A stretch of 64,000 nucleotides of DNA from Isoetes taiwanensis (GCA_021234155.1 JAJEKV010000014.1:20041513-20105512), one strand, 5' to 3'. Shown: positions 32,450-43,580, counted from the first letter of the stretch. A program made the numbers and translations. The notes: generated from the sequence alone by a model not told the origin.

Positions 32450-33484
32450 AATCCATGGGCATTGAGGAGCTACGTCCCTCAATACTGCCAAATACTGGGC
32501 AATTGTTTCTTGTGTGGCCTGTTGCCCTACAACGGAAACAACGCCCCTCTTCAAAGCACCGCTGCCTTTCCTCGTCAGTGAGCCGTGGGGGTAACTTACT
32601 ACCCTCAATGGCCGCTACTTTGCGGGTTCCTCATATTGTTGCTCAACCTCCACAGATGGACTAGCGGATGGCTCCCCTCTAAATGATCGGTCTTTCGCCA
32701 TAATGTAATTCTCGGTGGCCAAGAGGAAGGTGCCTGTCTCTTCCTTTGGGTTTCTAATGTAGCTTTCTCTGCCAAATCTGTCTCTCGGCTTTTGGCAATC
32801 CGAACAACCTCCTCAAGGTCCTTATAAGCAACTCCTGACATCGTACTCTTGATATCCACATGAAGGCCCTTCACAAATCTAGAACACTTTTGACTTTATC
32901 CATAGCGGGACAATGAGGCTGCAATCTTCTAAACCTCTCATTGTAATCTGCTACTGTGCCCGTCTGTACACAATCGAAGAACTCGTTCATCTTCTCAACC
33001 TTGTACCCTGGAGGTGTGAAATGACCCTCAAAAGCGGTCTTAAAATCAGCCCATGTAGCCTGTACCGGAGTCTTCCCCAGATCAATCAGGCATGTCTCCC
33101 ACCAAACTCTTGCAAAGCCTCCTAACATTGCCCGAAAGCAAGCAAAGCCTTCCGCGAGAATCCCCGCGTGCCTTGATTAGATCAAAATAAAACTCTACCC
33201 CCACGGCCGGGCATCGGCATCATCCCCCCCGTTGTGTTCTCACCAGGAACACTTCTCTTTTGGTGTCCTTTAACACCTTATCAATGGCTTTTCGGCCTCA
33301 CTCTTCTCCGGGCTGCGATGCACTTCTGGCAAGCAAGGCTTTGAATAGCTTGCGGGATACTAGTTACATCACGAGCTCCATCGGCCCGTCTCCCCCACGC
33401 ACTACTAGCACCACCAAAGATCCATGATCTCTTACTAGTCTGCACATAGACAATGGAAACATTAACAACCCACTTCAAGAGCAT
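32450..33484 (-). pseudogene. Gag of the Gag-only element (frames broken)
   Basis: On the minus strand, frame 33128-32871 has the Gag capsid core: GFARVWWETCLIDLG, ATWADFKTAFEGHFTPPGYK, VADYNERFRRLQPHCP. Frame 32874-32605 continues FVKGLHVDIKSTM and EEVVRIAKSRETDLAEKATL. A CCHC zinc knuckle CFRCRATGHTRNNC is at 32540-32499. The order capsid then knuckle is standard. N-terminal residues (33484-33281) are less clear. Frame changes fall near GC-rich or CNG-rich spots, so some may be consensus errors, since the LTRs show the element is young. Confidence 0.85.
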
Positions 33485-33519
33485 GAACCATTCTCAACTC
33501 CCACTAAGATCCAACACGC

Positions 33520-33531
33520 TCTGATACCAAT
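33520..33531 (-). promoter_or_regulatory. Primer binding site (Met tRNA) of the Gag-only element
   Basis: TGGTATCAGAGC on the minus strand, an exact copy of the usual plant Met-tRNA primer site, 2 bp inside the right LTR. Confidence 0.9.
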
Positions 33532-33533
33532 TG

Positions 33534-35003
33534 TGACGAGCCTGCCGAGTTGACCCTCCGGGCAACTCGGGATCTTGTCTGACTTACAACTAGATTTATG
33601 CACAGGTGAATTTAGGTGAAGAATCAAATCTTCCTTTGAAAATTAAATCCACAGTTTAGGCTCAACAAACAACCCTGGTTCATGCATTCAACATATTCAC
33701 AAGCTTAATATATTCCAAGTTCTAACTGGACAAATCAATAGCGTAAATATTTACAATGTGTTATCAATATCCATATACAACAACACTGAGCGAATCAACA
33801 GAAACTGCTAGCTCTAGAACTCAAGCACGATTCCCGGCCACATTGCCACCATCAACTTGACCGCCACCTTGCGGGTTCACTGCACATGCACTCACTGGGG
33901 TTAGTCCTCGTGACTAAGTGGGGATCCCATAGCTGCTGCTGCATACATGGAAACACTCGGGCATCTTGGATAACAAGAACATAGACAATTCAAACACAAG
34001 ATTCTATGGTGCAGTGCTAGACAATGACAATAAAGAAAATCGTAAGCATCAGGAGCAAAATATAAAGTCAAAGTACCAAAACAACATAACAAGCTCCGGG
34101 ACAGTGGGAAGCTCAGCCAGCCTACAAGCAGGCCCTGTTAGCAGAGAAATGCCCGGCCAGCTCACATTCCGAGCCCCGTTGGCGGAGTTGGTGGGGTGAA
34201 CCTCGTATGCGCATACCCTTCCCAGCCCACGTCTGGCGCTGGAGGACCTCTTACCATGGAGTCACAGGAGTTGACGTACAACCTCACCGGGAAGCTACGC
34301 CCATGAGGAAGCCACGCCCGGTGTCACAGAGCATAGATACAAAGAACACAGATGACATGAGAATGCCGGAACTACCCAGGCCACCGAACCTGGAAGTCCG
34401 ACCCCGGAGGTTCCAAGTACATACATAATATCAAGAACAACAGTGGAACAATTCAAAGACCATAACATGTGTGTTCATTAGAGAATTTACTATAAATGTG
34501 CCTAGATCATACTCTTAGCCCTTGTCGAGGTTGCCCATACAACCTAACTATGCCGAAGTAGCTAGATCGATGATGAAAACTATAATGACAACTCAAATGT
34601 TGATGTAGCGTGCTCAAACCACCCCTGTAAGGTCGATGCAGTACTCACTTCGCCATATTATTACTTAGGCTCCCTTAGATATGGTTTCAAGGTTTTAATA
34701 TTTAAAATTCCACTTCATAGCTAATGAATTAATTGCGCATTCAAACTGGCGCCTCCAACTTACGCTTTTCCTGCTTAAAAATCCATGGGTCCCCTCGACC
34801 GCGAATCGCACGAACTTCCGTCAAGCGGCCCGGGCAAGCCCCATCTCCGTGAGCAAGCCCGTATAATTATCTTAGATACCTTTGATTTACTAGATTTAAA
34901 TTACATAATATCTTAGTTAAATGCAACCATTAATAGAATTTCTTACAATTTGTTATTATTCCGTCGTTGCCTTCATGCTGGAACCTCCTCTATTGGTTAC
35001 TTC
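33534..35003 (-). repeat. Right (5') LTR of the Gag-only element, first part
   Basis: Matches 29513-30990; broken at the copia target site ACTTC (34999-35003). Confidence 0.92.
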
Positions 35004-35351
35004 TGTAACGGAATATAGCCATCCACCTGTCACTCCATCCACATGCCATCTGCCACATCAGATCCAACTCATCAATCCAAATCATCTCCACCTCATCGAT
35101 CCACAATTGGGATCAAACGCAGCCCAAAAGGCGTGACGTTTTAGTCCCGTAACCTATATATTCCATCCGCTTCCATCTCTGATCATTCAATTCCAGTAGA
35201 AGCACAAGATTAAGGGGGAGATCAATCAGCAGCAATCAGATATGTATTTTCAATTCTATTATGAATATATATGATGATTCCTTGTTCTTCCTCATGTTCT
35301 TGTGTTAAGTGCTTTATGTGCTTTGTTGTTCTGTGATTCATATTCATGATA
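35004..35351 (+). repeat. 5' LTR of the copia element
   Basis: 348 bp. Contains TGACGT (35134-35139), a bZIP/TGA-type core, 14 bp upstream of a TATA-like CCTATATA (35153-35160), a plausible promoter. Confidence 0.95.
35134..35160 (+). promoter_or_regulatory. Likely copia LTR promoter (TGACGT and TATA)
   Basis: TGACGT followed by CCTATATA within the 5' LTR; the same pair lies in the 3' LTR near 39906-39932 and could drive read-out into flanking sequence. Confidence 0.5.
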
Positions 35352-35363
35352 TGGTATCAGAGC
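35352..35363 (+). promoter_or_regulatory. Primer binding site of the copia element
   Basis: TGGTATCAGAGC immediately after the LTR, complementary to the 3' end of Met tRNA. Confidence 0.95.
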
Positions 35364-35604
35364 TCCATGCTCTTAGATCCTGAACACCTATAAAGGCCCA
35401 CACTGATCATGGCAAAATCTAGACTCCGGCGGGTAATCTCTCGCATAAACAAGAGAATTGCCCATCGTAGAGAATCTAGAATCAAGAAAGCCATTATGAG
35501 AGTAAATCTGAAATTATCACAACGCAAAGCCATAAGAAGAGCCACTTTATATTCCAGACTTGACTTTGATTGTCTGTAGATTAACGCTCTTCCAAAAATT
35601 AGTC

Positions 35605-38600
35605 ATGGCTGCAACACTAATCGAAACTCACCGTCTCATTGGCGGTTTGATGGATCCGGTTTTCATAATTGGAAACCGAAGATGAAAATCTTTGCTGCTA
35701 GAGAAGGATCTTTGGAAACTTGTAGATGGAACTGATCATAAACCAACAGCCCCAGAAGAAAAATCAAAATGGGAAATTAAAGATGGTAGAGCATTGGCCG
35801 CCATCATCCTAAACCTTAAGGACAGCGTTGTTACACATGTAAGCAATGCTAAAACGTCCAAGGATGCCTGGGATTCACTTGTTTGGATTTATGAGCCTCA
35901 AGATGTTTGTACTAAACTATTCTTGAGAAGAAAATTCTATAAAGATCTACAAATGACAGAAAATCAGCCAATGGCGGAGTATATCAATTCCTTCAAATTA
36001 TTACTTGAGCAACTAGCAGCAGTCGGATCACCTATTGAAGAATCTGATGCAGTTATGGCCTTATTAGGGAGTCTACCTCCCTCTTATGAGAACTTTGTTC
36101 GCTCCATAGGAGCACAAATCATGGGAACTGTTCAACCTGGATCATCCACTCAACACATTCTAAAGTTACAACCTACAATATCAATGTTGTTACAAGAGGA
36201 GACCAGAAGAAAATCAATGAACTCTCCCAATGAAGAGGTTGTGGCTCTGTTCTCTAATAATAGACGGCCTAATTATGGACGCAAGTTCAAAAATAATAAA
36301 TTCAATGCATCATCAACTAAAGAAGATTCCTTCAATAATGGTACTAATTATGGTGGCAAGCCTGCTAACCGCAAACCAGTAAAGTGCACTTATTGCAACA
36401 AAGATGGTCATACTTATCCATTCTGTCGAAAACGCAAGTATGATGAAAGGAAAAAGAAACCTGAAGCCAACATTATTATAAGCGACAAACAACACAGGTT
36501 GTGTCTTACTCAATACCAAGCTCTTAATTCTTCTTATGATAAAAATGGTTGGTTGTTTGATTACGCTTTTTCGGCACATATGACCCCAACCAGAGAATAT
36601 TTTACCACTTATCATACAATACCACCGGGACAAACAGTCCTTTTGGGTGATGATAGTGCACTCAATGTAGCTGGTCAAGGCATTGTCACTGTACAATTGC
36701 TCAATGGAGAACGCAAGGCCATCCATGATGTCTTGCATGTCCCTGCTTTAACTAAAAACTTGCTCTCAGTTAGCAAGATATTTGATGCTGGTTTCAAAGT
36801 ATATTTTGCTCCCCAATCATGCCAACTTGTAGATCCAAATGATCACAAAGTTGCTGATGGCGTACGAGATGGTAGTCTTTATAGACTTGATACAAATGGA
36901 CCAGCACCTCAAGTGGCTTATACAGCCAATACCAAGCAGGTTGAAACACTGAAGTGGCATCTACGCCTTGGACATGCTGGCAAGCATGTACTCCAGCAAA
37001 TCAAGGCACAACAAATGGTCCCAATCAATGACATAGATTGCAATATGATGCCCATATGTGAAGGCTGCGTCTCTGGCAAGCAACATCGCCTTCCTTTTCC
37101 AAAAGCAAGTGATACACGCTCCCATCAAGTCTTGGAATTAATTCACACTGATATTGGAGTTTCCCCAGACTATTCCGACAATGGAGCTAAGTATTTCATC
37201 ACTTTCATTGACGATTTCTCACGATTTACCTTTGTGTATTTCCTCAAGAAGAAATCTGCAGCTCTTGAAGCATTTCAGCAGTATAAAGTATATGTTGAGA
37301 ATCAAACATCTCGCACCATTCAAAATCTTAGATCTGATAATGGAGGCGAATATACTTCTCAACGCTTCAATAACTATTGTCTTTGCACATGGGATTGAAA
37401 GGCAGTTAAGCGCACCACATATACTCAGAGCGAGAATGGTGTTTTGGGCGCAAGAATCGGACCTTAGCGAGAAAGTACAAGAAGTATGCTCAAAATTAGT
37501 GGCCTGCCCAATTCTTTTTGGGCTGAAGCACTTGCTCTACAAAGAGCAGTATATTCGGGAATCGCCTTCCTATATCTGACCTTTACATGGCCAATCTCCA
37601 TATGAAGTATGGTACAACGAAAACCCAATTTATCTCATTTACGTATCTTTGGTTGTGCAGGGCTATGTTCATGTTCCAAAGGCTCAACGCAAGAAATGGG
37701 ATGATAAAAGCACTAAATGCATATTTGTCATTTCTGATCCTAGCTGCTAAAGCCTATCGTCTTTATCATCCCGGCGCAAGAAGGTGATTATTTCCCGAGA
37801 TGTACTCTTTGATGAAGCCACTTTTCCAAAGATTAAGTATACCAAACGCCAATCATCAAACTCTTTGGGAGATTAAGTATCCTCCGGTTTCTGGCGATCA
37901 AGAAGATACTCAAGACGAGCCCTCTACCTCAACTCCGTTCTTTGAACCTATATCTCCCCTGACCACTAATGAGGAGCTTCTAGAAGACCCTCTTTATCAG
38001 CAACTCGATAGTCCCGAGCATCCATTGTATCGAAGACTCAAGAGGAAGGCGCCCAAGAATCTGATCCAGTTCTTCCAATAGTTTCCCAAAGCACCCGGTC
38101 GTTTTTGGACGTGGCGGACTCCCTCCCTCAAGACTTTGGAAACCACCATGAAGTCTATGCAAAAGTATTTCGCCATGTCGGTACTTTGCTGAACCCCTAA
38201 TGCCTAAAGATGCATTACAAGGTGGTGAAGCAACACTTTTTATGTATTTGCTATGGACTCGAATATAATTCTCTCATGCAAAATCAGACTTGGTCCTTCT
38301 GACCCCTTCCTCCGGGCCATAAGGCCATTGGTTGCAAGTGGATTTTCAAGCGCAAGTTAAAAGCCGATGGCTCTATTGACCGCTACAAAGCTCGACTAGT
38401 AGCCAAAGGCTACTCACAAATAGAAGGCATTGATTATACAGATACCTTTAGTCCAGTTGTAAAAATGACTTCTATTCGAAGTTTTGCTAACACTTGCTGC
38501 AACTATCGATATGCATGTCCATCAAATGGACGTCAAAACTGCCTTTCTTCATGGACAATTAGAAGAAGATATTTATATGCGCCAAGGAGGGAGGGTTATA

Positions 38601-39768
38601 TTCAACGGGGCAAGAACAACTAGTTTGTGTTTGCACAAGTCCTTGTATGGCCTCAAACAATCTCCTCGAGTATGGTATCAACACATTGATGCATTTTTCA
38701 AATCAAATGGTTATGTATCTGGAGGAGCCGATTCCAATATTTATGTCAAAAGTCGACAACATTCTTTTGTCTTTATCGCATTATATGTTGACGATGCTAT
38801 CATAGTAAGTCATGATCTTGCCTTACTTCAAGAATGCAAGTCTCAATTGGCTGCTGCATATCATATGACAGATCATGGTGAGATCTCTTACTGCTTGGGT
38901 CTTCAAGTAATTAGAGATCGGTGCCCGCCAAGACCATACACTTGAGTCAAAGAAATATATTGAAGACATTCTCAAGAAGTTTGACATGACTAATTGCAAG
39001 CCCATAAGCACTCCTTTGGACATCAATGTTCATTTGTCCACAGATCAAAGTCCTCAAACTCCAGAGGAAAAGGCTGCAATGTCCCGAGTTCCTTATCAGA
39101 GTGCTATTGGTAGCCTCATGTATGCTGCCATTTGTACCCATACGATATATCTCATGCAATTGAGCACCTTGAGTCAATTTCGACTAATCCGGGGCCCTAT
39201 CATTGGCTTTGCAAATAAACGAGTTCTTCGTTACTTACGAGGAACAACTGATTACGGCCTCACACTAAGGGGGAGTAATCTCAAGCTCACAGGTTATTGT
39301 GATGCCTCATATGCAGGTGACATTGATGAGCGACGATCTATTACCGGATATTGTTTTCAGCTTGGAAGCAGTACTATATCTTGGACTAGTAAGAAACAAG
39401 AAACTATTTCTCTCTCTAGTGCTGAAGCAGAATATATTGCTACTTGTCATGCCACAAAGGAAGCAGTTTGGTTACAAAGACTTCTTCAAGATATCAATAT
39501 TCCAACTAACGATGCAATATTGCTCAAGTCTGATAGCCAAAGCTGCATTGCCATGGCCAAGACTCCAAGATTTCGAGCACGTAGCAAACATGTGGAAATT
39601 CAATACCACTTTGTGAGAGAAAAGCTGTCCAATGGTGTTATTAAACTGCAGTATTGTCCAACTGAAGATATGGTGGCAGACTTCCTCACTAAAGCTCTAC
39701 CACGAGCTAAATTTGAATTCTGTAGGAAGTCCTTGTTCATAGAACCTGTTCAAACAGGTGTAGGCTAA
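35605..39768 (+). pseudogene. Copia Gag-Pol polyprotein, multiply frameshifted
   Basis: The first Met is at 35605 (MAATLIETHRLIGG), with a shift before 35692; 35692-37398 is one 568-codon frame. Gag follows with knuckle CTYCNKDGHTYPFC at 36385-36426. Protease region WLFDYAFSAHMTPTREY has DYAF where D-S-A/G is expected. Integrase has H-H-C-C (WHLRLGHAGKH ... CEGCVSGKQHRL) and core Asp residues (IHTDIG, LRSDNGGEY). The frame is lost at 37398. RT pieces are [15 protein letters not shown] (about 38340), [14 protein letters not shown] and YVDDAII (38484-38945). RNase H is at 38986-39768 ([20 protein letters not shown] ... SSAEAEYIA ... [13 protein letters not shown]) with an intact end. As written it cannot make Pol; given identical LTRs some breaks may be sequence errors. 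Confidence 0.92.
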
Positions 39769-39775
39769 GGGGGAG
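39767..39775 (+). promoter_or_regulatory. Polypurine tract of the copia element
   Basis: aagggggag directly before the 3' LTR. Confidence 0.9.
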
Positions 39776-40123
39776 TGTAACGGAATATAGCCATCCACCT
39801 GTCACTCCATCCACATGCCATCTGCCACATCAGATCCAACTCATCAATCCAAATCATCTCCACCTCATCGATCCACAATTGGGATCAAACGCAGCCCAAA
39901 AGGCGTGACGTTTTAGTCCCGTAACCTATATATTCCATCCGCTTCCATCTCTGATCATTCAATTCCAGTAGAAGCACAAGATTAAGGGGGAGATCAATCA
40001 GCAGCAATCAGATATGTATTTTCAATTCTATTATGAATATATATGATGATTCCTTGTTCTTCCTCATGTTCTTGTGTTAAGTGCTTTATGTGCTTTGTTG
40101 TTCTGTGATTCATATTCATGATA
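39776..40123 (+). repeat. 3' LTR of the copia element
   Basis: 348-bp copy identical by eye to 35004-35351, followed by target copy ACTTC. Confidence 0.95.
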
Positions 40124-41162
40124 ACTTCTTCCTTAAACCAAGGTGCATCACAATCCCATCTATGGTTACCTAGCTTTCTAATTTCTTTTAGCTTGCTAGC
40201 AATTGTGCTCAAAGCAACAAATTGGCAATTCTAAATATAAACAACAAATAAGAACCAAAACCCAATAGAATGACAGGAAGCAGAAAAAACAGCAAATAAG
40301 CAAACCAAGATAGACATGTTCGGCCTCTGTGGCTCTGGTTTTGGCATCGATTCACCATCTAGCTATGACCCACAACCAAATCGATCTGCTCCAGGCCCAA
40401 ATCGACCTGATTTAGCTGATTTTGAAGCGTTTTGGGGCAGTTGGGTCGCTGGAGGATCTCTTCAAACACTGCAGAACAGCCATAACGACCCTTGATTCAT
40501 ACCAACCAGCCCTGTAACTTCAATTTCGGCCCCTTTGGATGCTATTGCAGCCCATTTTCCGGAGTCTCGGAGTTGGATTGTTGCTACCTCAAAGCTGAAC
40601 CGGTTTTAAACTCCTTAATTCCTTCAAATTTGCCTCCGCCCTCTCAGATCTGATTGCTAAGAAGCAATTTCGGTGCCTCCTGAGTTGCTTACAGATGACC
40701 CATATGCATTAATTCAGCTCCTTCATAAGATCATGTACCATCTTATTAACAAGGCCTTAACAAGCTATCTCTGAATCCGGTGTTCACAGCAGTTTATAAG
40801 CACCCAATCCTTATCCCAAAGCATGAACACTTTTTCTCTTAACAACAACCATATGATCCATAAAATCAGCATAAAACCCCACCTGGAAAGGAAGATTTGA
40901 TGCCGTCTACGCAAGCTCTTGCCTCCAGATAGCTTCCTCCGACTCCTCTGCAACCCAAATTCCTTCTGGAGCTCCTCTTGCAAAAGAAACCTCACGTACC
41001 ACCAACAAAAGCCCTCTTCTACAATTTTTCTTTTTCTAGTTTGGCTTATGTGGATATTGGATATATGCCATGCATATATCCCAATACATATATCCCAATC
41101 TATTAGATATATGCTTTATGTGCAATACCAATGCTGGAGTCTTAGGGCCTAGGATCGTTACA
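40124..41162 (-). repeat. Right (5') LTR of the Gag-only element, second part
   Basis: Matches 30986-32025; ends CGTTACA followed by target copy GGCGG at 41163-41167. Confidence 0.92.
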
Positions 41163-41524
41163 GGCGGTTTTAGCTGGTGCAAACTGGCGCAGGTGACCCT
41201 TGTCCGATCTTGCTTGGACTTGGGAGGGCAGCCATTGGGTGCCACTGGTTCTAGACTAAGGTGGAGTCCCTGTCGGTGCGCGTTGGCTACTATGGAGTTG
41301 GTTTCTGTTCGAGCCAGTCGGACCAAGACGGTCTGGCTGGTTTTGGCTACCATGTTGTGTCTGCCTCGCGGACCTGAGTTGGCTTCTGGGCTTTGTACGT
41401 GTTCGGATGGAGTTGGAAGGTGAGGGATGCGTTCCCCTCGGTGGTTGCAGGTTTACTACAGGGTTCGTGAACCCTGTGGTGCTGCCTTTTGTGTTCGAAG
41501 GATCCGGTTTTCCTGGTTGGTTCT
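41163..41524. other. Right flank of the Gag-only element, no gene recognised
   Basis: GT-rich sequence similar in style to 28.94-29.51 kb; the two were contiguous before the element inserted. No supportable ORF. Confidence 0.4.
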
Positions 41525-41725
41525 TTAGTTGCACCGGCTAACGTCCATCTTTTTTAGTGCTTCAAGTTTAGCCTCATAGCTTTCAGTCAATGCTTTTGCA
41601 AAATCTTGGGCTTTCTTCGCTTCATCGATGGCCACTCCGAGTTGTTGCTTCAGAACTACCTCATGGGGTGATGATTGTTTCGGTTTAATTCTTCTGCAAG
41701 TAAAGACACCCGCAACCAGACTCAT
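41525..41725 (-). CDS. Possible terminal exon, coiled-coil, of the HMG-box gene
   Basis: After an acceptor-like cttgcag (minus, about 41697) the frame reads VAIDEAKKAQDFAKALTESY then EAKLEALKKMDVSRCN and a stop. It is helical and charged like the N-terminal repeat of the HMG-box gene upstream on the same strand. The phase does not join simply to the 42790-42924 exon, so another exon or a different gene is possible. Confidence 0.35.
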   Translation of the reverse strand: MSLVAGVFTCRRIKPKQSSPHEVVLKQQLGVAIDEAKKAQDFAKALTESYEAKLEALKKMDVSRCN

Positions 41726-41981
41726 CTATAGCCAGGCTTTAAGGTATGGTATCATCCCTCAGTTACGTCAATAAGCACTTACATTTGGAGTCTCAAAACT
41801 TCTAAATTTCTCTTTTCACTATTGCTGATCAAGCAATGACTGCCATTTCAATGGACTGTGTCGTTATATAGGTGATTTAAGGCTAATGTTGAACTCTTAA
41901 TTTCATTAGCTTTTGAATCGCATGTACAAAAAAGCTAGAATTCCTTATTACATCTTCAAACTTGGGGACTTATTCAAACTT

Positions 41982-42290
41982 GAGGACAGAAATATATCCC
42001 CCATACATTAGCAGGGGGGCAGAAATATATCTTCCATACATTAGCAGGGGGACAGAAATATATCCCCCACTACTACCGATAGGGGACAAAAATATATCCC
42101 CCATACTAATGCATGAGGACAGAGATATATCCCCCATACATTAGAGGGGGACAGAAATATATCACCCAATACTAACGATAGGGGACATAAATATATCCCT
42201 TATACTAATGCATGGGGACAGAACAATATCCCCCATTTTACTAAGGTTAGGGGACAGAAATATATGCCCCCATAGAAAGGATGGGGACCG
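41982..42290. repeat. 33-bp minisatellite, about nine units
   Basis: Units read GGGGACAGAAATATATCCCC followed by a variable catacattagcag-like spacer; lengths vary around 33-36 bp. The plus strand encodes SRGTEIYPPYI-like 11-residue units for the first several copies. This is the same family as 28175-28306, in opposite orientation. Confidence 0.9.
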
Positions 42291-42606
42291 ACACTTCCAG
42301 GAGTAGTTAAAGAAAGAAAACGAAAAAAAAAAGAGTCTGTTAACATATACTGAGACGCATAGTAGGATCTATGAGACTATATCTATACAACCATTATATA
42401 TCATCTAGGAGCATGCATCTGTTCAATCTGAAATTTGTTATCATGACATCCCCTGCATAAGTGGCACCATGCATAGTGCCTATAGAAAGCTAGATGTGTA
42501 AAGGAAAACATGGATGTAGCTCAACACCATCAAAGGGAGCGCCATTGCTGAATCTGAGCACAGTGGCAGGGCTCGGATAAAAACTCCATGCAACAATATT
42601 CAAACT

Positions 42607-42695
42607 TGGGGACATAAGTATATCTCCCATACATTAGCAGGGGGACACAAATATCTCTTCTATACATTAGCATGGGGACAAAGATATATCCCCCA
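42607..42695. repeat. Outlying copies of the 33-bp minisatellite
   Basis: Three further units (cttggggacataagtatatc..., agggggacacaaatatctct..., catggggacaaagatatatc...), separated from the main array by about 310 bp of unrelated sequence. Confidence 0.85.
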
Positions 42696-42789
42696 ACTTC
42701 ACATGTAGCTACTCACTCGCCACGAAGCTGCAGTTTATGTCGAATCAGGAGAAATCGTTTACACACTGTGCAAAAGAACATAATGTTAC

Positions 42790-43319
42790 CTTATTGTACT
42801 CTTCCTTCTTTTTTCGAGAAGATTCGATGTACGGTTTCCTTTCATCTTCCGTCAGCTTCTTCCACATAGCACCAAGAACCGCAGTCACTTCATCATAGGA
42901 TGAATGAGGATTCTCATTCTTCACCTGAGGCAAATAAAAAGAAGCGTTATAGAAGCAAGGCAAATAATTAGAAGCAAATAATTAGAAGTGTTATTAGAAA
43001 CAAGACAAATAATTAAAAGCAAAATAATTAATAGTTAGAAGTGTTCTAGACCTTTTCTCTGTGATCTTTACACCACAGATTGAAAGCAGTAGTTGGCTTC
43101 TTTGGCATCTTCAGTAGTTGTTCTTTCTTCTGAAGCTCGCTCTGTTCCAAATCTCTCTGTTTAATAAGAATTTCTTTTTTTTGGAAGCTTACATTCAGCT
43201 AAATCCTTTTGCAATGAAACCTCCTTTAACTTCGAAGTCATGGCTTCCAACTCTAAATCCTTTTGCAATGAAACCTCCTTTAACTTCGAAGTCATGGCTT
43301 CCAACTCTGCTTCCAACTC
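42790..43319 (-). CDS. HMG-box protein gene, two visible exons
   Basis: The upstream exon runs from the coiled-coil repeat (left arm of the hairpin) to 43052 and ends LLKMPKKPTTAFNLWCKDHR-EK. The intron 42925-43051 is bounded by GT and AG. The second exon, 42790-42924, is 45 codons: VKNENPHSSYDEVTAVLGAM, WKKLTEDERKPYIESSRKKK, EEYNK, followed by a gtaaca donor. Together these make one complete HMG-box (P--PTTAF-LW...E-----S..EV---LG-MWK-L-EDERKPY...KKK--Y), a DNA-bending domain of chromatin proteins. Preceding it is an 18-residue helical unit repeated twice (ELEAMTSKLKEVSLQKDL). A T8 run breaks the frame between this repeat and the box in this copy but not in the opposite hairpin arm. Confidence 0.75.
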
Positions 43320-43580
43320 TGGTTTGGTTTTAGGGAGTTGGAAGCAGAGTTGGAAGCCATGACTTCGAAGTTAAAGGAGGTTTCATTGCAAAAGGATTTA
43401 GAGTTGGAAGCCATGACTTCGAAGTTAAAGGAGGTTTCATTGCAAAAGGATTTAGCTGAACAGAAGCTTCAGGAAAAAGAAATTCTTATTAAACAGAGAG
43501 ATTTGGAACAGAGCGAGCTTCAGAAGAAAGAACAACTACTGAAGATGCCAAAGAAGCCAACTACTGCTTTCAATCTGTGG
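43073..43580. repeat. Long inverted repeat: 247/246-bp arms, 15-bp loop
   Basis: The left arm 43073-43319 is the reverse complement of the right arm 43335-43580, with only a small mismatch patch (T8 and gcttacattcag on the left against gcttctgttcag on the right). The loop is 43320-43334. Each arm contains two 54-bp tandem units coding the 18-residue HMG-gene coiled-coil repeat and the first codons of the HMG-box. Transcription from either side would give a nearly perfect 246-bp RNA hairpin. Confidence 0.95.

Larger units (their letters stand above)
35004..40123 (+). mobile_element. Ty1/copia retrotransposon, 5.1 kb, nested in the LTR
   Basis: LTRs of 348 bp at 35004-35351 and 39776-40123 (TGTAACGG...CATGATA) appear identical by eye. 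Target duplications ACTTC are at 34999-35003 and 40124-40128. The primer binding site directly follows the left LTR and the purine tract directly precedes the right LTR. Gag, protease, integrase, RT and RNase H follow in copia order. Identical LTRs mean very recent insertion, yet the polyprotein is broken at several places. Confidence 0.96.
29513..41162 (-). mobile_element. Gag-only LTR retrotransposon with 2.5-kb LTRs (TR-GAG type)
   Basis: LTRs begin TGTGACGAG and end CGTTACA. The element is flanked by perfect 5-bp duplications GGCGG (29508-29512 and 41163-41167). The primer binding site TGGTATCAGAGC (minus, 33520-33531) sits 2 bp from the right LTR and a purine run (minus, 32026-32037) borders the left LTR, so the element runs on minus. 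The internal 1.5 kb encode only Gag; protease, RT and integrase are absent. Size without the copia insertion is about 6.5 kb. Such elements depend on enzymes of a related full element. The right LTR is split by the copia element at 35004-40123. Confidence 0.92.

Noticed and set aside
33520-33531. Part of a tRNA-Met gene (gctctgatacca)
   Set aside because: Only the 12-bp primer-site match is present and it sits against an LTR; there is no cloverleaf. The same holds at 35352 and 18826.
29882-34092. Repeated ORF pairs (for example 29882-30118 and 33901-34092)
   Set aside because: They are the same incidental frames in the two LTRs.
28175-42695. CRISPR-like arrays of 33-bp units
   Set aside because: Units are contiguous with no unique spacers, vary in length and occur in a plant genome; they are minisatellites.
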